Below are positions 44,285-52,844 of a stretch of 64,000 nt of DNA, in pieces. Origin of the DNA: CAIKMD01 sp963702925 (GTDB lineage Bacteria > Pseudomonadota > Alphaproteobacteria > ATCC43930 > CGMCC-115725); assembly GCA_963702925.1 (NCBI GenBank), contig OY969771.1, positions 4,278,001-4,342,000 on the forward strand. Direction: 5' to 3'. The notes beneath the pieces are model-generated. The model did not search any database and was not told the DNA's origin. It saw only the letters and a list, made by a program, of their open reading frames with translations. Numbering within the stretch: position 1 is the first letter of the stretch; every line of letters begins with the position of its first letter. The translations under genes were made by a program, and so were the position numbers.

Positions 44285-44369
44285 AATATGCCTTCGATCG
44301 CCCTTTGCGTGCAAGCCAGAAAAGTGCCGTGTTTCAGCGGTATTCTGCGTGATCGAGCGTGATTGTCGA

Positions 44370-44939
44370 TCAATGAGTGGGGTGGTTATGGACCATAATG
44401 ATCGCCGAGGCGGCGAGATCGAGCGCGCGTTTCACCACCTCGCGCGGATAGACCGGCGTGTGGTTGACCGTGCCGCGCTGCTGCTCCTCATCGGCGATCA
44501 GCGCGTTCTTGGCGTCGAGGAAAAGCAAGTGGAAGGATTCGGTCTCGGCAAAGCCGATCCGGGCGGTGCAGTAATCGACCAGCTGTTGCCAGCTTGAGAT
44601 CACCGAGCGGTCCTTGACCTCGGCGCGGAGCATCGCGCGTGCCGCTGCACGCACGGCGACCAGGGCGGCGGTCGAAGCGGGGCCCATGCCATGGACCGCG
44701 CCAAGCGCTTTCGCGTCGGCGCCGAGCACGCCGGCGAGGCTGCCGAAGCGCTTCAGCAGCGCTTTGGCCAAGGGCTTGGTGTCGCCGCGCGGCTTGGCGG
44801 AAAAAAGCAGAAATTCCAGCAGCTCGTAATCGGCGAGCGCCTCGCTGCCGGCGCCGAGAAGGCGCTGTCTCAAGCGTTCGCGATGGCCCAAATAGTCGGG
44901 CTTCTCGTCTGCCTCCGGCGGGGAATTTCGGTCGGGCAT
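44370..44939 (-). pseudogene. radC: radC, truncated at its 3' end by the element
   Basis: 189 residues, where RadC normally has about 220-230. ATG at 44939. The helix-hairpin-helix part (FGSLAGVLGADAKALGAVHG, MGPASTAALVAV) and most of the MPN/JAB domain are intact (SFHLLFLDAKNALIADE, IIMVHNHP). The frame ends THstop immediately after HNHP, while a full RadC continues SGDPxPSxxD with the metal-binding aspartate. The cut coincides with the element end, so the last ~40 codons should lie beyond the left element end. RadC is divergent from the TPR gene and close to map. Confidence 0.88.
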
Positions 44940-45027
44940 GAAGCAGAGCGTAGCGTGAACCGGGAAATCGAAGAAAGCCGGATTTCGCCTTTTGCCCAGC
45001 GTCCCCTTTGGGCCGTAGAGTGGGGGC

Positions 45028-46473
45028 ATGGAGCCGACCAGCCGCAACCAGCGGCGTCTTGCGAAGAAACGTGCCGGGGGAGGGGCGAGCAATCCGCGGC
45101 CGGTTGCGGACGCGCTTTTCGCCGAAGCGCTGCGCCTTCACCAGGCCGGAAGCCTGGCCGAAGCTGAAAAGCTTTACCGTCAGCTTCTCGCGCGCGATCG
45201 GCGTCACGCCGATGCGCTTCATCTGCTCGGGGTCATCGCGCATCAACGCGGCCAGCATGCGACGGCGGTCGAATTGATAATTTCGGCTCTCAAGCTGAAA
45301 AGCGACGATCCGGCCTATTACAACAATCTCGGCTCGGCGTTGCAGGCAGAAGGCAAGCTCGGTGATGCGGTGGCGCGCTACGAGCGTGCGCTCGCGCTCA
45401 ACCCCGCTTTTCCTGAAGCGCACAGCAATCTCGGCAACGCGCTGAAAGACCAAGGGAGGCTCGATGACGCGGTCGCGCATTATCGCCGTGCGATTGCGCT
45501 GAGCCCCTTGGTTGCCGAGACGCACTACAATCTTGGTCTGGCGCTCCGGCTGCAGGGAACGCTGGATGAAGCCTTTGCCGAGATCGCGCTTCACGCGCAG
45601 CTCAAATTCGGCGCAGGCCATGCGGCGGCAGGAGAAGGCAAGCCGTTCGCGCACAAGCTGAAGCATGATCGCGAGCAGCTCGACTATTTGATCGCGACCG
45701 GCGGCGCTGACTTGGGCATCCAACGCGCGCGCGACGCGCTCGCGCAATCGCCGGAACGCTTCGCCGAAATCTTCGACCGGTTGTTTCATATCGAAGGTGG
45801 TGCGCGTGTCGCCCGGCCGGCGATCAATCCCGCGCTCGACGCGGCTTCGCTTGAAAGCGCCTGGGACGAGGCCCGCCCGCAAGTCGCGGTGATCGATGAT
45901 CTGCTGACGCCGCAAGCGCTTGCCGAGCTGCGCCGCTTCTGTTGGGGCTCGACCATCTGGCGGCTGGCCTATCGCAACGGCTATCTCGGCGCCTTTCCCG
46001 ATACCGGCTTTGCCTGTCCGCTGCTGGCGCAGATCGCGGAAGAGCTGGCGGCGAAGCTGCCTGGAATCATCGGACAAAATCGGCTGATGCAATGGTGGGG
46101 GTTCAAATATGACAGCACCCTTCAGGGCATCAATGTCCATGCCGACCTGGCCGCGGTGAACGTCAATTTCTGGATCACGCCGGACGAGGCCAACCTCGAT
46201 CCGCAATCCGGCGGGCTTGTGGTCTGGGACGTGCCGGCGCCGCTCGATTGGGATTTCGACAAGTACAACAACGACGCGCAGGCGATCCGCGATTTCCTGG
46301 CCGCCAGCCATGCGCGTTCCGTCACCGTGCCGCATCGCTGCAATCGCGCGGTGATCTTCGATTCGGATCTCTTCCACGAGACCGACCGGTTGAGCTTCCG
46401 GGAAGGTTATTTAAACCGGCGCCTCAACATCACCCTGCTGTACGGGTTGCGCCATGGCGCCGCCGTCGGGTAA
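45028..46473 (+). CDS. TPR-repeat protein with 2OG-dioxygenase-like C-terminus
   Basis: 481 residues. About four TPR repeats (residues 28-190; for example AYYNNLGSALQAEGKLGDAV, AHSNLGNALKDQGRLDDAVA). The C-terminal half (about 290-475) has a jelly-roll-like 2OG-Fe(II) oxygenase pattern: a histidine in NVHADLAAVNVNFWIT, and a distal RAVIFDSDLFHETDRL box with His and Arg-like positions (YLNRRLNIT). Such fusions hydroxylate protein or small substrates, unknown here. Divergent from radC by 88 bases. A proline-type hydroxylase is a possible but untested alternative. Confidence 0.75.
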   Translation: MEPTSRNQRRLAKKRAGGGASNPRPVADALFAEALRLHQAGSLAEAEKLYRQLLARDRRHADALHLLGVIAHQRGQHATAVELIISALKLKSDDPAYYNNLGSALQAEGKLGDAVARYERALALNPAFPEAHSNLGNALKDQGRLDDAVAHYRRAIALSPLVAETHYNLGLALRLQGTLDEAFAEIALHAQLKFGAGHAAAGEGKPFAHKLKHDREQLDYLIATGGADLGIQRARDALAQSPERFAEIFDRLFHIEGGARVARPAINPALDAASLESAWDEARPQVAVIDDLLTPQALAELRRFCWGSTIWRLAYRNGYLGAFPDTGFACPLLAQIAEELAAKLPGIIGQNRLMQWWGFKYDSTLQGINVHADLAAVNVNFWITPDEANLDPQSGGLVVWDVPAPLDWDFDKYNNDAQAIRDFLAASHARSVTVPHRCNRAVIFDSDLFHETDRLSFREGYLNRRLNITLLYGLRHGAAVG

Positions 46474-46481
46474 CGCCCCGA

Positions 46482-47318
46482 TTACGGCATGTAAGGCGGG
46501 TGGTGCAGCCCTTTGGGCGAGAGCGTGAAAATCTCGTGCCCATCGCTGGTGACGGCGATGGTGTGCTCGAACTGCGCCGAGAGCGATTTGTCCTTGGTCA
46601 CGGCGGTCCAGCCATCGGCGAGGATTTTCACCTCGTAGCGGCCGGCATTGATCATTGGCTCGATCGTGAAGAACATCCCTTCGCGCAGCACCGGACCCTG
46701 GCCGGGGTGGCCGAAATGGACGACCGACGGCGCGTCATGGAACACGCGGCCGATGCCGTGACCGCAGAAATCGCGCACCACGGAAAACCGGTTGGCTTCG
46801 GCGAAGCTTTGGATTGCGTGGCCGATATCGCCGATCGTCGCGCCGGGCTTCACCACCGCGATGCCGCGCATCATCGCCTCATAGGTAACTTCGACCAGAC
46901 GGCGCGCCTTCAAGGGGACGTGCTCGCCGGCCAAGTACATGCGGCTGGTGTCGCCGTGCCAGCCGTCGAGGATGACGGTGATGTCGATATTGACGATGTC
47001 GCCTTCCTCGAGCCGCCGCTCGCCGGGAATGCCGTGGCAGACGACGTGGTTGATCGAGGTGCAGATCGAGCGCGGAAAGCCGCGGTAATTGAGCGGGGCA
47101 GGGATGGCGCCGTGATCGACGATGAAGCCGTGGCACAGCTTATCGAGCCAATCGGTGGTGACACCGGGCTTCACATGCGGGGTGATGAAGTCGAGCACCT
47201 CGGCGGCAAGGCGTCCCGCCTTCCGCATGCCGACGAAATCGGCCGGCTCGTGGATCTTGATCCGCCGCTCCTCCGGGTCGGGCCGTTGCGCGGCCGGGGC
47301 GGGCTGAGGCTGGTTCAT
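46482..47318 (-). CDS. map: Type I methionine aminopeptidase
   Basis: 278 residues. Metal ligands of the pita-bread fold are present: the Asp pair in IVNIDITVILDGWHGDTS, His in FCGHGIGRVFHDAP, Glu in FFTIEPMI and Glu in SAQFEHTIAVT. It removes the initiator methionine from new proteins in the cytoplasm. map and radC are commonly neighbours in alphaproteobacteria, supporting that the region right of 44370 is native chromosome. Convergent with the TPR gene (8-base gap). Confidence 0.95.
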   Translation of the reverse strand: MNQPQPAPAAQRPDPEERRIKIHEPADFVGMRKAGRLAAEVLDFITPHVKPGVTTDWLDKLCHGFIVDHGAIPAPLNYRGFPRSICTSINHVVCHGIPGERRLEEGDIVNIDITVILDGWHGDTSRMYLAGEHVPLKARRLVEVTYEAMMRGIAVVKPGATIGDIGHAIQSFAEANRFSVVRDFCGHGIGRVFHDAPSVVHFGHPGQGPVLREGMFFTIEPMINAGRYEVKILADGWTAVTKDKSLSAQFEHTIAVTSDGHEIFTLSPKGLHHPPYMP

Positions 47319-47442
47319 CCTACTTTCCTATCGCGTCCGCGGGTCAGGGGCAAGAAGGCGCAGGGCCCATTGTGCCGGGGGGCGGCTTGAGGGTTATTAT
47401 GGCCGAAGAAATGATGGCGCGAGAAAAGCCGGGAGAAGGACA

Positions 47443-48207
47443 GTGAGCGTCGAGCAGAAAAACTCAGACAAAATCGTCACCGCCGCCATTCTCATCATCG
47501 GCAACGAGATCCTGTCGGGCCGGACGCAGGACGCCAATCTCGCCTTCATCGCCAAAGGCCTCAACGAGGTTGGCGTGACCTTGCGCGAGGCGCGCGTCAT
47601 TCCCGATGTCGAGGCGACGATCATCGCCACGGTCAACGAGTTGCGTGCCCAATACGACTATCTTTTCACCACCGGCGGCATCGGGCCGACCCATGACGAC
47701 ATCACCTCGGAATGCATTGCCAAGGCCTTCGGCGTTAGATGGGTGGTGCACCCCGAAGCGCACAAGCATTTTCTCAATTTCTACCAGCCGAGCGAGCTCA
47801 ACGAAGCGCGCATGCGCATGGCGACGACGCCCGAAGGGGCGAGTCTCGTCTACAACCCCGTGTCGCGCGCGCCGGGCTTCCGCATGGGCAATGTTTATGT
47901 CTTCGCTGGCATTCCGCGCGTGATGCAGGGCATGTTCGACAGCATCAAGGGCGAGCTCAAAGGCGGCAAGCCGATGATGTCGCGCACCGTCGGCACTTCG
48001 CTGCCCGAGGGCATTCTCGCCAAGGCGCTGGGCGAGATCCAGGATCGCTATGACGATGTCGAGATCGGCTCTTATCCGATCATGCGGCGCGGCACGTTCG
48101 GCGTGAATCTGGTGCTGCGCGGGCGCGATGCCGCAAGGCTCGGGGCGGCAACCGAAGAGGTCGCAGCCATGGTACGCAGCCTTGGCGACACGCCGGTCGA
48201 GGAATAG
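47443..48207 (+). CDS. CinA/MoaB-like molybdopterin-binding domain protein
   Basis: 254 residues from GTG 47443. The MoCF-biosynthesis/CinA N-terminal fold is clear: ILIIGNEILSGRTQDAN and LFTTGGIGPTHDDITSECIA, with the VYVFAGIPRVMQGMF segment. CinA N-terminal domains bind ADP-ribose-like or pterin substrates and are linked to NAD salvage; this short form lacks the C-terminal deamidase domain. Single-domain versions like this are usual in alphaproteobacteria. Confidence 0.88.
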   Translation: MSVEQKNSDKIVTAAILIIGNEILSGRTQDANLAFIAKGLNEVGVTLREARVIPDVEATIIATVNELRAQYDYLFTTGGIGPTHDDITSECIAKAFGVRWVVHPEAHKHFLNFYQPSELNEARMRMATTPEGASLVYNPVSRAPGFRMGNVYVFAGIPRVMQGMFDSIKGELKGGKPMMSRTVGTSLPEGILAKALGEIQDRYDDVEIGSYPIMRRGTFGVNLVLRGRDAARLGAATEEVAAMVRSLGDTPVEE

Positions 48208-48216
48208 GCCGCCGCT

Positions 48217-48438
48217 CTATTTCGGTAGCAGCATATCGGTCATCAGCCGGATCATCTCGACATAAGAGCGCGCGGCGACAAAGAGAAACGCCGCCGCTAG
48301 GGCGCCGACCAGCAGCCACCAGAAAGAGGCGCCGAGCAGCGCCGCGACCGCGCCGGCGAGCAGCGGTGCGAGCGCGACGAGGATCGCGATCCAATCGCCG
48401 TGCCGTTCGAGAAACCGCAGAGTGGGATATTGCGCCAT
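48217..48438 (-). CDS. Small two-helix membrane protein
   Basis: 73 residues with two hydrophobic segments (about 18-36 and 39-57: IAILVALAPLLAGAVAALLG, WLLVGALAAAFLFVA). No known domain. Convergent with the CinA-like gene. The sequence ends with MLLPK. Function unknown. Confidence 0.65.
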   Translation of the reverse strand: MAQYPTLRFLERHGDWIAILVALAPLLAGAVAALLGASFWWLLVGALAAAFLFVAARSYVEMIRLMTDMLLPK

Positions 48439-48518
48439 GATGGTCGGGCGAAGATAGCGTGGGCTTGCGCAAAACCGAAGCGGCCCGTACTAGAATCGCC
48501 GGCACCGGTCGCGAGTAT

Positions 48519-48603
48519 GCCCGCTTGGCGGAATGGTAGACGCAACGGACTTAAAATCCGTTTCTGAGAAATCGGAGTGCCGGTTCAAGTCCGGCAGCGG
48601 GCA
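48519..48603 (+). tRNA. tRNA-Leu (anticodon UAA)
   Basis: Acceptor GCCCGCT pairs with AGCGGGC, discriminator A, and CCA is encoded at 48604-48606. Anticodon loop CTTAAAA gives TAA (48552-48554) with stem ACGGA/TCCGT. A long variable arm (class II) and the TpsiC segment GGTTCAAGTCC are present. These features fix the leucine identity. Confidence 0.97.
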
Positions 48604-48788
48604 CCAACGAAACGGACCGAGATCGACGCCGTCACGGGTCCGAAAAGCGATTCGCTGCGGGCCATGGGCGCAACTCCGCATCAATGCGACAAATTCGTCA
48701 TGCAACTGTAACGGAATTACGGTAGCCCTTCTGTCACTTTAAGCGCTGACAACGGTCATATTTCGCGGGGGTCATCATTACGGCAGGA

Positions 48789-49448
48789 ATGACGTCGGAC
48801 CTCGATCCGGTCACCTTAAAAAAGGCCTATGCGCGCTGGGCTCCTTTCTACGATCTGGTATTCGGTGCGGTATTCGAGCGTGGACGCCGGGAGGCGATCG
48901 CGGCAGCCGAGCGGGTCGGCGGACAGATCCTCGAAGTCGGTGTCGGCACCGGCATCTCGCTGCCCCTTTATTCGGCCGGCAATCGAATCGTCGGGATCGA
49001 TCTCTCCGAACCGATGCTCCGCAAGGCGCACAAGCGCGTGAAAGAACTCGTGCTCCGCAATGTGGTGCGGCTAGAGGTAATGGATGCCGAGCATTTGGCG
49101 TTCGACGACGCCACCTTCGACGTGGTCGCGGCGCAGCACGTCGTCTCCACTTGTCCCAATCCCGAGGCGGCGCTTGACGAGTTCGTACGGGTCCTCAAGC
49201 CTGGTGGCGAGATCATCCTGATCAGCCGGGTCGGCGCGGATGCCGGTGTGCGGCGCGCGGCCGAAGGAATTCTCCAACCCATCGTTCGCCACCTCGGATG
49301 GCGCACGGAGTTTCCATGGCACCGGTTCGCGCGTTGGATCGAAGGGCGACGCGACGTGCATCTCATCGAACGCCGGCCGGTTCCACCCTTCGGTCATTTC
49401 TCGCTCATCCGGTTCGGAAAATCCGAATCGAGGGCTCATTCCCAATAA
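48789..49448 (+). CDS. pmtA: Phosphatidylethanolamine N-methyltransferase-like (PmtA)
   Basis: 219 residues. SAM motif I ILEVGVGTGISLPLY, motif II-like IVGIDLSEPML and a post-motif PGGEIILISRVG. The start (YARWAPFYDLVFGAVFERGR) is typical of alphaproteobacterial PmtA, which methylates phosphatidylethanolamine stepwise to phosphatidylcholine at the membrane. The nearby phosphatidylserine decarboxylase gene, which makes the substrate, supports this. A UbiE-type methylase is the alternative. Confidence 0.8.
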   Translation: MTSDLDPVTLKKAYARWAPFYDLVFGAVFERGRREAIAAAERVGGQILEVGVGTGISLPLYSAGNRIVGIDLSEPMLRKAHKRVKELVLRNVVRLEVMDAEHLAFDDATFDVVAAQHVVSTCPNPEAALDEFVRVLKPGGEIILISRVGADAGVRRAAEGILQPIVRHLGWRTEFPWHRFARWIEGRRDVHLIERRPVPPFGHFSLIRFGKSESRAHSQ

Positions 49449-49494
49449 CGGCGACAGGCTCTGCCGATTGCCGATGGAAAAAAGGAGATTCGCA

Positions 49495-50103
49495 ATGAGC
49501 GGCTTTCTGCAAACTCTCAAGACGCAGCGTTGGGACGATCACCGCTACTACCACCACAGCATCGTCAACCAATCGCTTCATCTCTTGAGCGCGACGAGCT
49601 TCGTCTGCGCCTATGTCCTCATGTTCTGGGATCCGTGGCTGGCGGCGGTGATTGGCTGGATGATCTCGATGACCAGCCGGCAGATCGGGCATTTCTTCTT
49701 CGAGCCGAAGGGCTACGACACGGTCAACGACGCGACCCACGAGTACAAGGAAGAAATCAAGGTCGGCTACAACCTGCGGCGTAAGGTCGTCTTGATGACG
49801 ATCTGGGCGCTGTCGCCCTTGGCGCTTTATTTCGAGCCGAGCTTGTTCGGCCTGGTCAGGCCCTATGTCGGCGCCGCGGAATTCATCCGGCGTATTGGAC
49901 AGGTTTGGCTGTTCGTCGGAATTTCCGGCCTGGTTTTCCGGTCGGTGCAGTTATTCTTCATCCGGGACGTGCAGACCGGATTGGTTTGGGCGACGAAAAT
50001 CCTCACCGACCCCTTCAACGACATCAAGCTTTACTACAAAGCGCCGTTTCACCTGATGCATGGCGAGCTGATCGACGAGATGGCGCTCGACCATCACGGG
50101 TAA
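49495..50103 (+). CDS. Integral membrane protein of unknown function
   Basis: 202 residues; ATG 49495 has AAAGGAG upstream. About four membrane segments (for example FVCAYVLMFWDPWLAAVIGW, VLMTIWALSPLALYF, VWLFVGISGLVF). Histidine-rich motifs YYHHSIVNQSLHL and RQIGHFFFEP recall di-iron lipid hydroxylase or Mpo1-like proteins. It lies 46 bases after pmtA, suggesting co-transcription and a role in membrane lipids. The family is not recognised with certainty. Confidence 0.65.
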   Translation: MSGFLQTLKTQRWDDHRYYHHSIVNQSLHLLSATSFVCAYVLMFWDPWLAAVIGWMISMTSRQIGHFFFEPKGYDTVNDATHEYKEEIKVGYNLRRKVVLMTIWALSPLALYFEPSLFGLVRPYVGAAEFIRRIGQVWLFVGISGLVFRSVQLFFIRDVQTGLVWATKILTDPFNDIKLYYKAPFHLMHGELIDEMALDHHG

Positions 50104-50127
50104 GGGCTCGACCGCGGGCTTGCTCGC

Positions 50128-51822
50128 CTATTGCTTCGCGATCCGGCGCCGCAAGAACCGATGCGTCAACATCTCGCGCAAGATCCGACGCCGGATCTTC
50201 TTGTTCGTCGCCAGTGGATCTTGCCACCACCATCCGGCACGGCGCATCGCTTCGGCCGCGGCCAGGAAACGATCGGCAACGGCGGCGAAATCGGCTTCGG
50301 TGTAATTGAGGCTGAAGATAAGCCGCCCGGTTCCGACCCAACTCAGGGCCAGCCCCGCTTCGCGCAGATAGTACTGGAACATCCAATTATAGGCCGACGG
50401 CTGGGTGTAATAGATCATCCAGATCGAAGAGAGATTGGCCACCTGCACCGGCAACCCGGCCTCGCCCAGCCGGCGATTGAGCTCTGCCGCGCGCCGGTTC
50501 CACGTCGCGTCGAGGTCGCGATAAAGCGCGTCGGTCGCGGGCTCGTCGAGCGCCCGCAAGAACTCGTTCATCGCCGCCATGACATAGGGATGCGAGTTGA
50601 AGGTTCCGCGCGCGAAGCAGATATCGGCCGGCCGATCGTCGCGAAAGCGCTTCATGAACGGCTTGCGGCCGCACACTGCGCCCACCGGCAATCCGCCGCC
50701 CAAGGTTTTGCCGTAGGTCACCATGTCGGGCTGGACGCCGAAATATTCCTGGGCGCCGCCGCGGGCCAAGCGAAAGCCGACGAACACTTCGTCGAAGATC
50801 AATACGATGCCGCGCTCGGTGCAGATGGCGCGGAGCTGCGTCAGCCATTTGGCATAGACCGCGCGATCGAAATGCGCCGATCGCCCACTGTCGACCAGGG
50901 TCGAATCGGCCGGCGCGGCGCTGTTCGGGTGCAGCGCCTGCAGCGGGTTGATCAAGACGCAGGCGATGTCGTTGCGGGTGCGGAGCACGCGGAGCGAGTC
51001 TTCGGACATCTCCTTCAGCGTGTAGGTTTCGCGCGCCGGCACTGGATTGCCGGGACCCGGCTGCACGTCGCCCCACCAGCCGTGATAGGCGCCGCAAAAG
51101 CGCACCAGGTGAGAACGTTTCGTATGGTAGCGCGCAAGGCGCACGGCCTGCATGACGGCTTCGGTCCCGGACATGTGGAACGAGACCTCGTCCATCCCCG
51201 AGAGTCGGGTCAGGCGACGCACGTTATCCGCCACCACCGGATGATAGAAGCCCAACAACGGGCCGAGTTCGTGGACGCGATCCCGGCCGCGATCGATGCA
51301 TCCTTTGTAGAAGTCATAGCCGAAAAGATTGACGCCGTAAGACCCGGTCAGGTCGTAAAACACATTGCCGTCGAGATCGGTCGCGGTAACGCCCGACGAG
51401 GCTTCGAGAAAGGCGCCGACCGGCAAGCGGCTGCGCACGTAGCGGCTGAATTGAAACGGCACCCGGTAGGTCTCGGTGAATTGCAGATCCGAGATCACGC
51501 CGGTGACCTCGGCGGTCAGCGCCAAGGTGCGAGAATATCGCGCGCGATAAAGCGCGGCGAGCCGTTCGAAGTCGGCGCGGCGTTCGGCGGCTACCGCTTG
51601 GGGTGCGCCGTCGGCGGTGAAGAAGCGATCCTCGGCATAGTGATAGAACGGCACCAGCGATGCGACGCGCCGGGCTATGCGCGCGTGGCCGCCAAGGGAC
51701 GGGTGTTTCGCCTTCGACAGCTCGAGACGCGATTTCAGCATGACGGTCGGTGCCGCCAAGGCAAAGGCGCCCAACGCAACATATGCGGCGATCGGAAAGA
51801 CTGGCTCCATCGCCGCTGTCAT
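50128..51822 (-). CDS. Class III aminotransferase, glutamate-1-semialdehyde-mutase-like
   Basis: 564 residues, unusually long for the family (about 430). An N-terminal membrane segment (VFPIAAYVALGAFALAAPTV) and a 100-residue extension precede the PLP domain. Motifs include FHMSGTEAVMQAVRLAR, LIFDEVFVGFR (PLP Asp) and YGKTLGGGLPVGA (Lys372). Class III aminotransferases act on omega-amino groups; the membrane anchor suggests action on an amino lipid or a membrane-bound substrate rather than heme synthesis. Divergent from psd. Confidence 0.82.
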   Translation of the reverse strand: MTAAMEPVFPIAAYVALGAFALAAPTVMLKSRLELSKAKHPSLGGHARIARRVASLVPFYHYAEDRFFTADGAPQAVAAERRADFERLAALYRARYSRTLALTAEVTGVISDLQFTETYRVPFQFSRYVRSRLPVGAFLEASSGVTATDLDGNVFYDLTGSYGVNLFGYDFYKGCIDRGRDRVHELGPLLGFYHPVVADNVRRLTRLSGMDEVSFHMSGTEAVMQAVRLARYHTKRSHLVRFCGAYHGWWGDVQPGPGNPVPARETYTLKEMSEDSLRVLRTRNDIACVLINPLQALHPNSAAPADSTLVDSGRSAHFDRAVYAKWLTQLRAICTERGIVLIFDEVFVGFRLARGGAQEYFGVQPDMVTYGKTLGGGLPVGAVCGRKPFMKRFRDDRPADICFARGTFNSHPYVMAAMNEFLRALDEPATDALYRDLDATWNRRAAELNRRLGEAGLPVQVANLSSIWMIYYTQPSAYNWMFQYYLREAGLALSWVGTGRLIFSLNYTEADFAAVADRFLAAAEAMRRAGWWWQDPLATNKKIRRRILREMLTHRFLRRRIAKQ

Positions 51823-52712
51823 TACGCGATGATCTTTACAAATACATGACAGTGCGCTCGGAGCTCGGCCGAATTTTGTCCTTGGAGGAACTCAACTTCC
51901 TGCTGACGAACCGCATCCCGCGTCATTTGGCGACACGGTTGATGGGCTGGTTCAGCCAGATCGAGAGCCCTGTGCTGGCGCGCCTATCGATCGCCATCTG
52001 GCGCCGCTTCGCCGATCTCGATCTAAGCGAGGCGCGAACGCAACGCTTTGCCAGCCTGCACGCCTGTTTCACGCGCGAATTGAAGGTAGGGGCGCGCCCG
52101 ATCGACGACGATCCGCGTGCGATGATCAGCCCGTGCGACGCCATCGTCGGTGCGTCCGGGCGCATTCACGGGGACGCGCTGATCCAGGCGAAGGGGTCTC
52201 CCTATACGCTGTCGGATTTGCTGCCCGATCGCCAACTGGTCGAGCTTTATCGCGACGGGCTTTACGTCACCTTGCGGCTCACCGCGAGCATGTATCATCG
52301 TTTCCATGCGCCCTACGAGTCGCGCGTCGACAAGGTAACCTATATTTCGGGCGACACCTGGAACGTCAATCCGCCGGCGCTGAAGCGCGTCGCCAAGCTG
52401 TTCTGCAAGAACGAGCGCGCCATCATTCGTACGGTGCTGGCCGGCTCGGGCGACGTCGTCACCTTGGTGCCGGTGGCGGCTATTTTGGTAGCCAGCATTC
52501 GGCTGCGCTTCCTCGATGTCGTGCTCTCGATGAATTATCGCGGCAAGGCCGAAATTCCCTGCGACGCCGCATTCAGGAAAGGCGAGGAGATGGGATGGTT
52601 CGAACACGGCTCGACTATCATCGTCTTCGCGCCAAAAGGCTTCGCGCTTTGCGAAGAGGTTCGCGAGGGCGCGACGATCCGGATGGGACGGCCGTTGATG
52701 CGACTGCCCTAG
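51783..52712 (+). CDS. psd: Phosphatidylserine decarboxylase
   Basis: 309 residues if started at ATG 51783; ATG 51846 is an alternative giving 288. The longer form is preferred because LRDDLYKYMTVR resembles the usual N-terminus, though it overlaps the divergent aminotransferase gene by 40 bases. Motifs: SPCDAIVG, MYHRFHAPYESRVDKV, and FEHGSTIIVF, where the G-S-T self-cleavage serine becomes the pyruvoyl cofactor. It turns phosphatidylserine into phosphatidylethanolamine at the inner membrane, feeding PmtA. Confidence 0.88.
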   Translation: MRRSERLAPSPLSLRDDLYKYMTVRSELGRILSLEELNFLLTNRIPRHLATRLMGWFSQIESPVLARLSIAIWRRFADLDLSEARTQRFASLHACFTRELKVGARPIDDDPRAMISPCDAIVGASGRIHGDALIQAKGSPYTLSDLLPDRQLVELYRDGLYVTLRLTASMYHRFHAPYESRVDKVTYISGDTWNVNPPALKRVAKLFCKNERAIIRTVLAGSGDVVTLVPVAAILVASIRLRFLDVVLSMNYRGKAEIPCDAAFRKGEEMGWFEHGSTIIVFAPKGFALCEEVREGATIRMGRPLMRLP

Positions 52713-52844
52713 CGCTCACGCCGCTCCCATGAGGGATGAGGCGAGACCAGCCCGGCTCGTTCTGGTGCCGTTATGCATCCTGCGCGCGCTACCGGGCCTT
52801 TCCACCGCCCCAGTGAGGCCTTTGGCTTCGATGCCAGCCGCTCT

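Larger units (their letters stand above)
1..44369. mobile_element. Right-hand part of an ICE/genomic island inserted in radC
   Basis: A tyrosine recombinase gene (42869-44185) lies immediately next to a truncated radC, which marks the right end. To the left are conjugation and maintenance genes typical of alphaproteobacterial integrative elements: DUF3363 relaxase, TraF-type peptidase, lytic transglycosylase, ArdC, ParB-like, DUF2958, DUF736 and DUF2285 proteins. Cargo includes Gabija-like, phosphorothioation and RmuC/RecB-helicase modules and a B12 uptake operon. Chromosomal housekeeping genes (map, cinA-like, tRNA-Leu) begin only to the right of radC. The left end is outside the window and no T4SS operon is seen, so whether the element can transfer by itself cannot be judged. 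Confidence 0.82.

Noticed and set aside
1..44369. Left attachment site or remaining radC 3' end inside the window
   Set aside because: No frame continuing HNHPSGDP and no second copy of the radC breakpoint sequence was noticed, so the left end must be outside.
44488..46377. 629-codon open frame on the minus strand
   Set aside because: It overlaps the TPR gene and the radC gene, both with recognisable motifs; the frame is Arg/Ala/Pro-rich without domains.
50131..51849. 572-codon open frame on the plus strand
   Set aside because: It is antisense to the class III aminotransferase, whose motifs are clear. Long antisense frames are common in high-GC DNA, and this one shows no domains.
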